Shown piece after piece: positions 52,195 to 60,585 of a DNA stretch of 64,000 bases. The notes under the pieces were generated by a model. The model was not told the origin of the DNA and ran no database searches. It saw nothing but the letters and a program-made list of their open reading frames with translations. The position numbers and the translations under genes were made by a program. The stretch's first letter is position 1, and the number at the start of each line of letters is the position of its first letter. The DNA is from Flavobacterium chungbukense (GTDB lineage: Bacteria; Bacteroidota; Bacteroidia; Flavobacteriales; Flavobacteriaceae). The DNA is taken from the NCBI RefSeq assembly GCF_020805785.1, contig NZ_JAJGZV010000009.1:62001-126000 (forward strand). Reading direction: 5' to 3'.

Positions 52195-52548
52195 ATGAAT
52201 AAAATTGTAGGAGATAATCTAAAAGTTTTGAGAAAATCAAAAAACATGTCTCAAGAGGAGGTAGCAGATCATTTGCAAATTTCACAATCAGCTTATGCTA
52301 GAATGGAACGCGGGGAAAGTACTTCTTGGACTATTCATTTTATTAAGATCTGTGAAGTTTTTGAAGTAGTACCAGAAGAATTAGTAAAAAAAGGTTTGGG
52401 AGATTCTGTTTACGAAAGTTTGATGAACACAGGAAGACAAACGGAAATTGCAATGTTAGGTGTTTATAGGAAAATCATAAAACAATATGAGTTGCAGATT
52501 GAAGACCTTAAGATGATAATTAAACATTTAAATAAAGGTAAAAACTAA
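52195..52548 (+). CDS. XRE-family helix-turn-helix regulator
   Basis: 117 residues. The helix-turn-helix (about 6-60: LKVLRKSKNMSQEEVADHLQ, SQSAYARMERGES) is followed by a helical C-terminus likely to dimerise as a coiled coil. I start at the ATG 52195 rather than the TTG 52186. It is divergent from sdpC with a 141-bp gap and is the only regulator in the island. In Bacillus the system is controlled by the ArsR-type SdpR, so control here differs. Confidence 0.9.
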   Translation: MNKIVGDNLKVLRKSKNMSQEEVADHLQISQSAYARMERGESTSWTIHFIKICEVFEVVPEELVKKGLGDSVYESLMNTGRQTEIAMLGVYRKIIKQYELQIEDLKMIIKHLNKGKN

Positions 52549-53042
52549 AAAAGGCTTCACTAATTTTTAGTGAAGCCTTTCTAATATAATTTGAATAAAT
52601 AATTACCTTTTATAAAGCAATATTAACTTAATTCTTTAGTCACAATCTGCATCGTTTCACGGCTAACTTGTTTCAATAAAACTTCTTTATTAGCTTCAAC
52701 AGTGTGCGCCGCTTCTTCTGTAAAGTGACGAATTGTGTATAAAGTCACATTTTCGCTATATTCTACTTTGAATTTTTTAGAAAGAATAGCATTCAATTCT
52801 GGAAAATTACCAAATTTATCTTCCACGCAAACAGAGAAACTAATCGCAGAATTCTGAATCAAGTTTACTTTGATTTTAAATTCATGAAACAATCCAAAAA
52901 TCTCACTGATGTTTTCTTCCATAATGAAAGAGAAATCAATAGATGAAAGCGAGATTAAAAGCTGTTCTCTTTTTACAATAAAACATGGATATTGCGGTTC
53001 AAGATCTACACCTTTAGAAACGCAAGTTCCTTTTAATAAAGG
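52547..53042. repeat. Right direct repeat: native aspartokinase 3' end and terminator
   Basis: Matches 48913-49405. It covers the shared bidirectional terminator and the last 420 coding bases of aspartokinase. With the left copy it brackets 3.1 kb of island DNA. Confidence 0.95.
52549..52582. terminator. Bidirectional terminator between xre and aspartokinase genes
   Basis: AAAGGCTTCACTAA, loop, TTAGTGAAGCCTTT with A and T tracts either side. Confidence 0.85.
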
Positions 53043-53882
53043 ATTCACAAAAGATTTTACGTACAACGGAATTTCTTTTTTCTGTAAAGGCTGTAATGTT
53101 TTTGGGTGAATAACCGTTGCTCCGTAAAACGCTAATTCGATTGCTTCACGATACGAAATCTGATTCAACAAACTTGCATTTTCAAAATAACGCGGATCAG
53201 CATTCATAACTCCAGGAACGTCTTTCCAGATTGTTACGCTTTCGGCATTTAAGCAATAAGCAAAAATTCCAGCAGTATAATCAGAACCTTCACGGCCTAA
53301 AGTTGTAGTGAAATTATTTTCGTCAGCACCTAAAAATCCTTGTGTAATGTTTAGCTGTTTTCTTGGAACGTTTTTACTGATAAGTTGTTGCGTCGTTTCC
53401 CAATCCACCTCTGCATCTCTATAATTTGCATTGGTTTTAATGAAATTACGAACATCAAGCCATGACGTTTGAATTCCCATAAAATTCATGAAATGGCTTA
53501 ATATATTTGTAGAAATTAATTCTCCAAAACTAACAACCTGATCGTAAACAAAGTTATAGTTTGGCGATTTATTGTGCGCTAAGAAATATTCTAATTCAGC
53601 AAACTGAGCATTTACTGCTGCAAAAACTTCATGTTTTTCTTCTTCAAACAAATCTAATAAGATTTGATTGTGGTATTTTTTTATTTCTTGAACAGAAGAA
53701 TTCAATTCTGTCGATTTTTCAAAATAATTCTTGATAACAACTTCAAGAGCATTTGTTGTTTTTCCCATAGCCGAAACTACAAGAATTACGTCTTCGTAAC
53801 CTACTTTTTGCAAAACGTCATATACGTTTTTAATTCCATCTGCATCTTTTACAGATGCTCCTCCAAATTTAAATACTCTCAT
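52623..53882 (-). CDS. lysC: Aspartate kinase, monofunctional
   Basis: 419 residues, the first step of the aspartate pathway to lysine, threonine and methionine. The N-terminal kinase domain (to about 275) has VFKFGGASVKDADGIKN, FLGADENNFTTTLGREGSDY and VWKDVPGVMNADPR. Two ACT regulatory domains follow and end at VTKELS. The last 140 codons are duplicated at 48986-49405. It is probably feedback-inhibited by a pathway product. Confidence 0.95.
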   Translation of the reverse strand: MRVFKFGGASVKDADGIKNVYDVLQKVGYEDVILVVSAMGKTTNALEVVIKNYFEKSTELNSSVQEIKKYHNQILLDLFEEEKHEVFAAVNAQFAELEYFLAHNKSPNYNFVYDQVVSFGELISTNILSHFMNFMGIQTSWLDVRNFIKTNANYRDAEVDWETTQQLISKNVPRKQLNITQGFLGADENNFTTTLGREGSDYTAGIFAYCLNAESVTIWKDVPGVMNADPRYFENASLLNQISYREAIELAFYGATVIHPKTLQPLQKKEIPLYVKSFVNPLLKGTCVSKGVDLEPQYPCFIVKREQLLISLSSIDFSFIMEENISEIFGLFHEFKIKVNLIQNSAISFSVCVEDKFGNFPELNAILSKKFKVEYSENVTLYTIRHFTEEAAHTVEANKEVLLKQVSRETMQIVTKELS

Positions 53883-54021
53883 TATTAATTTATAGATTTT
53901 AGATTCTAGATTTCAGATTTGAGGCGAAATCCTAATAATTTATTTTTTTTTGCCACTAATTCCGCGAATTTTCACGAATTAATTTGTGTGAATTAGTGTA
54001 ATTCGTGGCAAGCTAATTTTT

Positions 54022-54510
54022 TTATAATTTTTCTAAGAACGAATTAACTCCAGCTTCATCCATTTGCACAACTTGCCAATCTTCAAGAATTTTTGCGCCA
54101 GAATTTTTGTAAAAGTTAACTGCTGGAGTGTTCCATGCCAAAACATTCCATTCAACTCTTCTTACGCCGTCTTTTTTTCCTTGTTTCATAATTTCAGCAT
54201 AAAGAGCAGAACCTAAACCAGTACCGCGCATTTTCTCTTTTACAATTAAATCTTCAAGGTGTATTGTTTTTCCTTTCCAGGTAGAATAGCGGTAATAATA
54301 CAATGCAATTCCAACAATCTCTTTTTGTTTTTCTTCGTTTTCAATCTCTGCCACAAAAACGTGAAATAATGGTTTTTCGCCAAAACCGTCACGCACTAAA
54401 TCCTCCTCCGTAATGACAACTGCTTCAGGTTCTTTTTCGAATATCGCCAGCTCCTGAATAAGTCCCAACACCGATTTCATGTCTTCAGGATTCCCTTTTC
54501 TAATATTCAT
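54022..54510 (-). CDS. GNAT N-acetyltransferase (diamine/spermidine-type)
   Basis: 162 residues. The GNAT acetyl-CoA loop is in IVKEKMRGTGLGSALYAEIM. The phrase YYYRYSTWKGKTIHLEDLIV closely resembles spermidine/diamine acetyltransferases of the SSAT type, so a polyamine or thialysine-like amine substrate is likely. I start at the ATG 54510. It lies upstream of aspartokinase on the same strand, with a repeat-filled gap between. Confidence 0.9.
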   Translation of the reverse strand: MNIRKGNPEDMKSVLGLIQELAIFEKEPEAVVITEEDLVRDGFGEKPLFHVFVAEIENEEKQKEIVGIALYYYRYSTWKGKTIHLEDLIVKEKMRGTGLGSALYAEIMKQGKKDGVRRVEWNVLAWNTPAVNFYKNSGAKILEDWQVVQMDEAGVNSFLEKL

Positions 54511-54771
54511 AATCAATTCATTTTACTTTTTGTCCTTTATAGTATCGCTTTTTCCTTTATTAGATTTGCTCTTGCGAATATATATAAGAAACAATTTTTT
54601 GTATTCGTATTTTTAAGTATTTATTATCTAAAAAAGCATTTTTTTAGTTGTTGCTTTTCGCATATTATTAGCAAATATACAATAGTAGCAAACTAACAAA
54701 ATAATTTTTGAATCATTCTCACAAAATAAGCGATATTTGTGACTTAAAAACAAAACTATAACGATTTAGAA

Positions 54772-55776
54772 ATGGAAGAACGCAATAAAACACTGGGAGA
54801 GTTTATTATTGAGAACCAAAAAGCATTTCAGTATTCTTCGGGAGAGCTTTCCCGAATTATCAACTCTATTAGATTGGCAGCCAAGGTTGTGAATCATAAA
54901 GTAAACCAAGCTGGACTTGTGGATATAATTGGCGCCGCGGGCGAACAAAATATTCAAGGAGAAGATCAGCAAAAATTAGATGTCTATGCAAACGAAGTAT
55001 TTATCCAGACGTTAATAAACCGTGAGATTGTCTGTGGTATTGCTTCTGAAGAAAACGACGATTTTATTACAGTTCAGGGGAGCGACAACTGTCATAATAA
55101 TAAGTACGTGATCTTAATGGATCCGCTTGATGGATCTTCAAACATTGATGTAAATGTTTCGGTCGGAACTATTTTTTCTGTTTTTAGAAGAATTACTCCG
55201 ATTGGAACTCCGGTAACAAGCGAGGATTTTTTACAACCGGGGATCAATCAAGTTGCAGCAGGCTATGTAATTTATGGTACTTCAACTATGTTGGTTTACA
55301 CTACAGGTTTTGGAGTAAATGGATTTACGTTAAATCCAGCGATTGGAACTTTTTACCTTTCGCATCCAAACATGAAATTTCCAAAAGATGGAAATATTTA
55401 TTCTGTGAATGAAGGGAATTATGTTCATTTTCCGCAGGGAGTAAAAAATTACATTAAATACTGCCAGCGCGAAGAAGGCGATAGACCTTATACTTCAAGA
55501 TACATTGGAAGTTTGGTTGCCGATTTTCATAGAAATATGATTAAAGGTGGCGTTTATATTTATCCGACAAGTTCAAAAGCACCAAAAGGAAAATTACGTT
55601 TGTTATATGAATGTAATCCGATGGCGTTTCTAGCAGAACAAGCAGGAGGAAAAGCAACAGACGGTTTTGGAAGAATTATGGAAATCCAACCGACAGAATT
55701 GCATCAAAGAGTTCCATTTTTCTGCGGAAGTTATAATATGGTAGAAAAAGCAGAGGAATTTATGGCGGCTGAATAA
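54772..55776 (+). CDS. fbp: Class I fructose-1,6-bisphosphatase
   Basis: 334 residues; gluconeogenesis enzyme hydrolysing fructose-1,6-bisphosphate. The metal site is DPLDGSSNIDVNVSVGT, with IASEENDDF and ECNPMAFLAEQAGGKATDG as further family motifs. It stands alone with its own terminator. Confidence 0.97.
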   Translation: MEERNKTLGEFIIENQKAFQYSSGELSRIINSIRLAAKVVNHKVNQAGLVDIIGAAGEQNIQGEDQQKLDVYANEVFIQTLINREIVCGIASEENDDFITVQGSDNCHNNKYVILMDPLDGSSNIDVNVSVGTIFSVFRRITPIGTPVTSEDFLQPGINQVAAGYVIYGTSTMLVYTTGFGVNGFTLNPAIGTFYLSHPNMKFPKDGNIYSVNEGNYVHFPQGVKNYIKYCQREEGDRPYTSRYIGSLVADFHRNMIKGGVYIYPTSSKAPKGKLRLLYECNPMAFLAEQAGGKATDGFGRIMEIQPTELHQRVPFFCGSYNMVEKAEEFMAAE

Positions 55777-55811
55777 AAGTATTCAGCTTTCAGTTTCAGT
55801 TTTCAGATAAA

Positions 55812-55850
55812 GCAAACCCAACAGGTTTTTAATACTTGTTGGGTTTTTTT
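55812..55850 (+). terminator. Terminator of fbp
   Basis: AAACCCAACA, loop, TGTTGGGTTTTTTT. Confidence 0.85.
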
Positions 55851-55852
55851 GT

Positions 55853-56282
55853 TTGATGTAATTAATTATTTAAACAGGACTGAAGTCCAGCTCTATAATA
55901 TAATTTGTTCCTTCGGAACTGTAAAAGAGCCTTTGGCTCGATCCATATTGTAGGAGACTTCAGTCCGCTTGAAGGTTGGTTTTGGCGGTTTAATTTTTGT
56001 TTGATTTAATTAATTATTTAAACTGGACTGAAGTTCAGCTCTACAATATAATTTGTTCCTTCGGAACTGTGAAAGAGCCTTTGGCTCGATCCATATTGTA
56101 GGGAGGGACTTCAGTACGCTTGAAGGTTGGTTTTGGCGGTTTAATTTTTGTTTGATTTAATTAATTATTTAAACTGGACTGAAGTCCAGCTCTACAATAT
56201 AATTTGTTCCTTCGGAACTGTAAAAGAGCCTTTGGCTCGATCCATATTGTAGGGCTGGACTTCAGTCCAGTTGACGGTTGAT
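55853..56282. repeat. Three tandem copies of a ~150-bp palindromic element
   Basis: Units begin with GGACTGAAG at 55877, 56025 and 56176, so periods are 148 and 151 bp. Each unit is itself an inverted repeat (CTGGACTGAAGTCCAGCTCT pairing with the end of the unit). It holds two inner hairpins, GTTCCTTCGGAAC and GAGCCTTTGGCTC. Units are joined by a GATTTAATTAATTATTTAAA spacer. A partial copy lies at 25252-25300. The 719-base gap 55777-56495 holds no gene. Confidence 0.9.
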
Positions 56283-56283
56283 A

Positions 56284-56361
56284 TTTGGTGATTAACGGTT
56301 AATGTTTTACGGTTGATGGTTGACGGTTGACGGTTGACGGTTAATGGTTGACGATTGAGGT
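56284..56361. repeat. 7-bp tandem repeat (GGTTGAC/GGTTGAT/GGTTAAT)
   Basis: About ten heptamers in tandem with variation at the last bases, directly after the palindromic array. It may be variable by slippage. Confidence 0.75.
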
Positions 56362-56391
56362 TTGATTGGATATGTAGAATGTAAAAACAGA

Positions 56392-56426
56392 AAATCCGAT
56401 AGATTTTTTTAAATCTATCGGATTTA
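56392..56426 (-). terminator. Terminator of the TerB-like gene
   Basis: AAATCCGATAGATTT pairs with AAATCTATCGGATTT around a short T-rich loop. Confidence 0.65.
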
Positions 56427-56495
56427 TAAAATTTAGTTTCAATTTTAGTATCAGTATAAAACTGAATACTAAAAACTGAAAACTGAAAACTTTTT

Positions 56496-56927
56496 TTATT
56501 TGTTCATATTCTCCATTTCGAAAAGGAAAGTATCCAAATCTACTTTTTTGTCTACTAAAGAAAGTGCTTTAGAAACAATAAAATCTACGTTTCCTGGAGT
56601 AAACCCTAAAGCTAATCCCATACGTCTTAACATTACTTCTTGTAAATCTCCTAAATGATGGTCAACATGCACCATTCTCGCTAAGTCATACAAACGCTCT
56701 AAACGCTGCGTGTATAAATAAGGAGGGTTTATTGGGTGTTTCCAAGGGTCTGAAAGTATTTCTTTATATTCTTCTTCTGAAATTTGTAATGTTGAAGCAA
56801 TTTTATTCAAAAACTCTTGTTCTTGTTGGTTGATTTTTCCGTCAGCAAATGCTACACGCACAATTGCAGAGAAATGACCTCTGTTTCTTTGTTTGAATTC
56901 GTTATCAAATAATTCTGAAAATGGCAT
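56496..56927 (-). CDS. TerB-fold protein
   Basis: 143 residues, all helical, matching the TerB-like fold: VRVAFADGKINQQEQEFLNK, SEEEYKEIL and a second metal-type stretch ARMVHVDHHLGDLQEVMLRR. TerB domains bind metal and occur in many envelope and stress proteins. No other ter gene is nearby, so tellurite resistance should not be assumed. TATATTTG lies upstream at 56949-56956 (minus strand). Confidence 0.85.
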   Translation of the reverse strand: MPFSELFDNEFKQRNRGHFSAIVRVAFADGKINQQEQEFLNKIASTLQISEEEYKEILSDPWKHPINPPYLYTQRLERLYDLARMVHVDHHLGDLQEVMLRRMGLALGFTPGNVDFIVSKALSLVDKKVDLDTFLFEMENMNK

Positions 56928-56948
56928 AATTAATTAGTTTTTAAAGAA

Positions 56949-56956
56949 CAAATATA
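56949..56956 (-). promoter_or_regulatory. -7 element for the TerB-like gene
   Basis: TATATTTG on the minus strand, 21 nt before the start codon. Confidence 0.5.
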
Positions 56957-57095
56957 GTCCTATTTTTAAATTATTAATTTTAAATTTCTCATAAAATTTA
57001 ACTTTTTTTAATGCAGGATTTGACGGCTTTAAATCTTTAAGTTTGAAAATTAATTGTAAGTTTACAGCCCCTAATTATTTAATTACATTATACCT

Positions 57096-57689
57096 ATGTC
57101 ACAATTTTGGATTTATTTTCAAATAGGATTAAAACACGTTTTAGATATCAATGCTTACGATCACGTTCTTTTTTTAATCGCCCTAACTGTTCCGTATTTA
57201 TTTAAAGACTGGAAAAGAATATTTCTACTCGTTTCTTTATTTACAATCGGACATACATTGGCTTTAATTCTTTCTGTTTACGGTATCATAACCATAAAAG
57301 TAAATCTTGTAGAATTCCTTATTCCAATTACAATTTTGGTAACAGCGCTCTATCATTTATTTACAGCAGGAAAGACTTCTAAAAACGATGGTGTTAATCT
57401 GGTGTTTTTTATAACTTTATTCTTTGGAATTATTCATGGTTTAGGATTTTCTAATTATTTCAAAACAATTTTAGGAGGCTCTGCAACGTCAAAATTGTTA
57501 CCTTTGGGAGAGTTTGCGTTAGGAATTGAAGCGGCGCAACTTGTAGTGGTTTTTGTTGTCTTGGTAATTTCATATATAGTGCAGACAGTTTTCCGTTTTT
57601 CAAAACGTGACTGGGCGCTTGTAATGTCGGCTTTCATCATTGGAGTTGTTATTCCGATGATTATAGAAAGTCCAATTTGGAACAGATAA
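57096..57689 (+). CDS. HupE/UreJ-family membrane protein
   Basis: 197 residues with six to seven membrane helices. Conserved His-containing stretches DINAYDHVLFLIALTVPYLF, LFTIGHTLALILS and FFGIIHGLGFSNYF match HupE/UreJ, a family of proposed nickel/cobalt transporters. No hydrogenase or urease genes are nearby. First gene of an operon: the dCMP deaminase gene follows by 4 nt. Confidence 0.88.
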   Translation: MSQFWIYFQIGLKHVLDINAYDHVLFLIALTVPYLFKDWKRIFLLVSLFTIGHTLALILSVYGIITIKVNLVEFLIPITILVTALYHLFTAGKTSKNDGVNLVFFITLFFGIIHGLGFSNYFKTILGGSATSKLLPLGEFALGIEAAQLVVVFVVLVISYIVQTVFRFSKRDWALVMSAFIIGVVIPMIIESPIWNR

Positions 57690-57693
57690 ATTA

Positions 57694-58134
57694 ATGGAAG
57701 TAAAAAAATTGAATAAATACGATAAAGCTTATCTGCGAATTGCAAAAGAGTGGGGACAGCTTTCTTATTGTAAGCGTAAAAAAGTTGGAGCCATTATCGT
57801 AAAAGACAGAATGATCATTTCTGATGGATACAATGGAACTCCATCTGGATTCGAAAACTGCTGCGAAGATGAAGAAGGATTAACGCGTTGGGATGTATTA
57901 CATGCTGAAGCAAATGCCATTCTTAAAGTAGCCAGATCAACACAGTCTTGCGAAGGAGCAACGCTATATATTACGCTTTCGCCTTGTAAGGAATGCAGTA
58001 AATTAATCCACCAATCAGGGATTAAAAGAGTAGTTTATAAAGATGGGTATCGTGATGATTCCGGAATTCAATTTTTAATAAAAGCAGGTGTTGAAGTAGA
58101 ACATGTTCCTGTTTTAGAAGAGGATGAAATTTAA
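57694..58134 (+). CDS. dCMP deaminase-family protein
   Basis: 146 residues of the cytidine/deoxycytidylate deaminase fold. The zinc site is H70-A-E72 with P97-C98-x-x-C101 (SPCKECSKLI). GYNGTPSGFENCCED is typical of dCMP deaminases (ComEB-like), which make dUMP for thymidylate. It overlaps the next gene by 11 nt. Confidence 0.92.
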   Translation: MEVKKLNKYDKAYLRIAKEWGQLSYCKRKKVGAIIVKDRMIISDGYNGTPSGFENCCEDEEGLTRWDVLHAEANAILKVARSTQSCEGATLYITLSPCKECSKLIHQSGIKRVVYKDGYRDDSGIQFLIKAGVEVEHVPVLEEDEI

Positions 58135-59701
58135 TTCGAAATATTTACCAATAGTAATAGGAGCAACTTTCGCTCTTGGAACAATTGCAGGAAGCTTTAT
58201 GAGTGCTCCCGCAAACGACCAGCTTTTGGCTAAAAATTACTCGAAAACCAAACTTAATAAATTAATTGATTTTATCAATACAGAATATGTTGATAGTGTA
58301 AACACAGATTCTATTGTAAACCTTACGGTTGATAATATACTTTCTAAATTAGATCCGCATTCGGTATATATTCCGCCAAGTGAACAAGCGGAAGTTGCCG
58401 AAAGTATGAAAGGTGATTTTGTCGGAATCGGAATCAATTTTTATATGTATAAAGATTCTGTAGCGATTATAAAACCAGTCGAAAACGGACCTTCAGCAAA
58501 GGCAGGACTAAAATCTGGTGATCGAATTCTGTATGCGGGAAAAACCAAATTGTTCGGCAGAAGATTGCCTTCAGATAGTTTATTTTCGAAATTAAAAGGA
58601 CTTCAAGGTTCTGAAATTGAATTGACGGTTTTTAGAAAATCAGAACAAAAGAAACTTAAGTTTAAAGTAAAACGAGATGTTATTCCGATTAAGAGCGTTG
58701 ATGCTTCTTTGATGCTTGGAAATAAAATCGGTTACATCAAAATTAATCGTTTTGCAGAAACTACTTTCAACGAATTTAAAACGGGTTTAACGAGATTAAA
58801 ACAAAAAGGAATTGAGTCGCTTGTAATTGACCTTCGTGATAACGGCGGTGGTTACATGGAAGAGGCTATAGCTATTGCAGACGAATTTTTAAAAGATAAA
58901 CAGCTAATTGTTTTTACGAAAAGTAAAAACGGTTCGACAGAGAAAACATATGCGACAAAAGCAGGAAGTTTCGAAACTGGAAAAGTATATGTTTTAATAA
59001 ATGAAAATAGTGCTTCTGCAAGCGAAATCTTAGCTGGAGCAATTCAGGATAATGATCGTGGAACTATTGTTGGGCGACGTTCTTTCGGAAAAGGTTTGGT
59101 TCAAAGAGAAATGGATTTCAATGACGGATCGGCGGTAAGATTGACCGTTGCACGTTATTACACACCAACAGGAAGATCAATTCAAAAACCTTATAAAAAA
59201 GGAAATGAAGAGTATTTTAAAGAATCTGAGGCAAGATTGAAAACGGGCGAATTATATGCTAAAGACAGTATAAAAGTAGCGGATTCATTAAAATTTAAAA
59301 CTCCAAAAGGCAAAATCGTTTACGGTGGCGGCGGAATTGTTCCGGATGTTTTCGTTCCGATGGAAGCAGAACACGGAAATGAGAATGTTGCGTACTTATT
59401 ACAGACAGGAATCGTTGGTCATTTTGTTTTTGAAGAATTGGATAAAAATCGAGATATTTTTGAAGGAGATAATTTTAATACCTTTTTAAATAAAATGAAG
59501 AACTCAGATTTATATTTCAAAAAGTTTAAAAACTATATTTTAATGACAGGTTTAGATTTGAAATTGGATAAAACCAAAGCGCTTGTAAACCGATATATCA
59601 CGGCTGAATTTGCTCGTCAGCTATATGGAGAATTGGATTATTATGATGTTATTTTGAAAGATGATGCCATGATTAAAACAATTCTGAATCCGAAAAAATA
59701 A
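58124..59701 (+). CDS. S41-family C-terminal processing peptidase
   Basis: 525 residues. An N-terminal signal anchor (about 7-24) precedes a PDZ domain (about 85-165: VKPVENGPSAKAGLKSGDRI-type sequence). The S41 catalytic core has LRDNGGGYMEEAI, the serine in ENSASASEILAGA and the lysine in RRSFGKGLVQ. It acts in the periplasm on protein C-termini. The start overlaps the dCMP deaminase gene by 11 nt. Confidence 0.94.
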   Translation: MKFNSKYLPIVIGATFALGTIAGSFMSAPANDQLLAKNYSKTKLNKLIDFINTEYVDSVNTDSIVNLTVDNILSKLDPHSVYIPPSEQAEVAESMKGDFVGIGINFYMYKDSVAIIKPVENGPSAKAGLKSGDRILYAGKTKLFGRRLPSDSLFSKLKGLQGSEIELTVFRKSEQKKLKFKVKRDVIPIKSVDASLMLGNKIGYIKINRFAETTFNEFKTGLTRLKQKGIESLVIDLRDNGGGYMEEAIAIADEFLKDKQLIVFTKSKNGSTEKTYATKAGSFETGKVYVLINENSASASEILAGAIQDNDRGTIVGRRSFGKGLVQREMDFNDGSAVRLTVARYYTPTGRSIQKPYKKGNEEYFKESEARLKTGELYAKDSIKVADSLKFKTPKGKIVYGGGGIVPDVFVPMEAEHGNENVAYLLQTGIVGHFVFEELDKNRDIFEGDNFNTFLNKMKNSDLYFKKFKNYILMTGLDLKLDKTKALVNRYITAEFARQLYGELDYYDVILKDDAMIKTILNPKK

Positions 59702-59718
59702 CTTCAAATTCTTATATC

Positions 59719-60084
59719 ATGAAAATAGAAACCGTTATTGATGCAGAAATTGAACTTCTAACTGCCATTAAAAAATCGGATGTTTTGGCTTTGGAAACAA
59801 TCCTTCATGATGATTTGCTTTTCAATATGCCCGACGGACAAACCATAACTAAAGATTTTGATTTGCAGTCGTATCGTTCTGGTAAAATGAAAATAGATTT
59901 TTTGGAAGCTTCTGATCAAATTGTAAATATAATTGAAAGCACGGCAGTGGTGTCAGTTAGTGTTTCATTAAAAGGAAGTTACGATAATAATCCAATTAAC
60001 GGAGTTTTCAAGTACATAAGAGTCTGGAAAAAATCGGGTAAAAATTTGAAAGTAATTGCTGGAAGCTGCGTTCAGCTGGCATAA
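59719..60084 (+). CDS. NTF2-like (DUF4440) protein
   Basis: 121 residues with the cone-shaped NTF2-like fold: an N-terminal helix, ALETILHDDLLFNMPDGQTI, and strands ending VWKKSGKNLKVIAGSCVQL. These small proteins bind or turn over varied ligands, and the function here is unknown. It follows the S41 gene by 17 nt and probably ends that operon. Confidence 0.85.
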   Translation: MKIETVIDAEIELLTAIKKSDVLALETILHDDLLFNMPDGQTITKDFDLQSYRSGKMKIDFLEASDQIVNIIESTAVVSVSVSLKGSYDNNPINGVFKYIRVWKKSGKNLKVIAGSCVQLA

Positions 60085-60172
60085 ATTTTGAAACAATAAA
60101 TAATATAAACTTAAAATAAACCTTGCGAACCTCGCGTAAATCTTAGCGAACTTCGCGGTTAAACTATTATAT

Positions 60173-60490
60173 ATGAAAAATCTAAAGAAAATAAGTCTAC
60201 TTGTAATTTTAATGGCTTTTGCAATCTCTTGTACAACTATGAAAAGCGATGCAAATGCGCCAGTTTCAGGAAGAGTAGAATCAATAGAAGGAGGAAAAGA
60301 CGGTTACACAGCAAAAATTACAACAGACAATAAAGAGGTATATTTTGCTACAATTAGTATTGTAAATGTTGGTGGTCCTCAAAACTACAAACAATTAAAA
60401 ATTGGTGATGTCGTTTCTGTAAAAGGAGAAAAATGGAAAACCGAAGACGAAAATCATATTAAAGTAACAGAAATCGTTTCGGTTAAATAA
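60173..60490 (+). CDS. Small lipoprotein of unknown function
   Basis: 105 residues with lipobox AISC (Cys20). The mature part looks like a small OB- or SH3-like barrel: VSGRVESIEGGKDGYTAKIT, QLKIGDVVSVKGEKWKTED. No named family recognised. The upstream gap has CTTGCGAACCTCGCG words. Confidence 0.7.
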   Translation: MKNLKKISLLVILMAFAISCTTMKSDANAPVSGRVESIEGGKDGYTAKITTDNKEVYFATISIVNVGGPQNYKQLKIGDVVSVKGEKWKTEDENHIKVTEIVSVK

Positions 60491-60503
60491 AGGCAAAAAA
60501 AAT

Positions 60504-60578
60504 AAACCATATAAGTGATATAAGTTCAAATTATACTTTGAGTATAGATTAAATGAATTTATATCACTTATATGGTTT
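60504..60578. repeat. 75-bp palindrome, second copy of the AACCATATAAGTGATATAAG family
   Basis: The arms AAACCATATAAGTGATATAA and TTATATCACTTATATGGTTT surround a short inner ATACTTTGAGTAT hairpin. The outer arm matches the one at 39699-39840, while the inner sequence differs. Confidence 0.9.
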
Positions 60579-60585
60579 AATAATT

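Noticed and set aside
48913..53042. Composite transposon or phage integration at the aspartokinase gene
   Set aside because: No transposase, integrase, short target duplication or tRNA site is visible; the long near-identical gene fragments fit homologous recombination better.
55853..56361. Possible CRISPR array from the regular repeats
   Set aside because: Units are about 150 bp, palindromic and separated by conserved rather than unique spacers, and no cas genes are present.
56496..56927. Tellurite resistance locus
   Set aside because: Only a single TerB-fold gene is present, without terC, terD or terZ; the fold is widespread in unrelated proteins.
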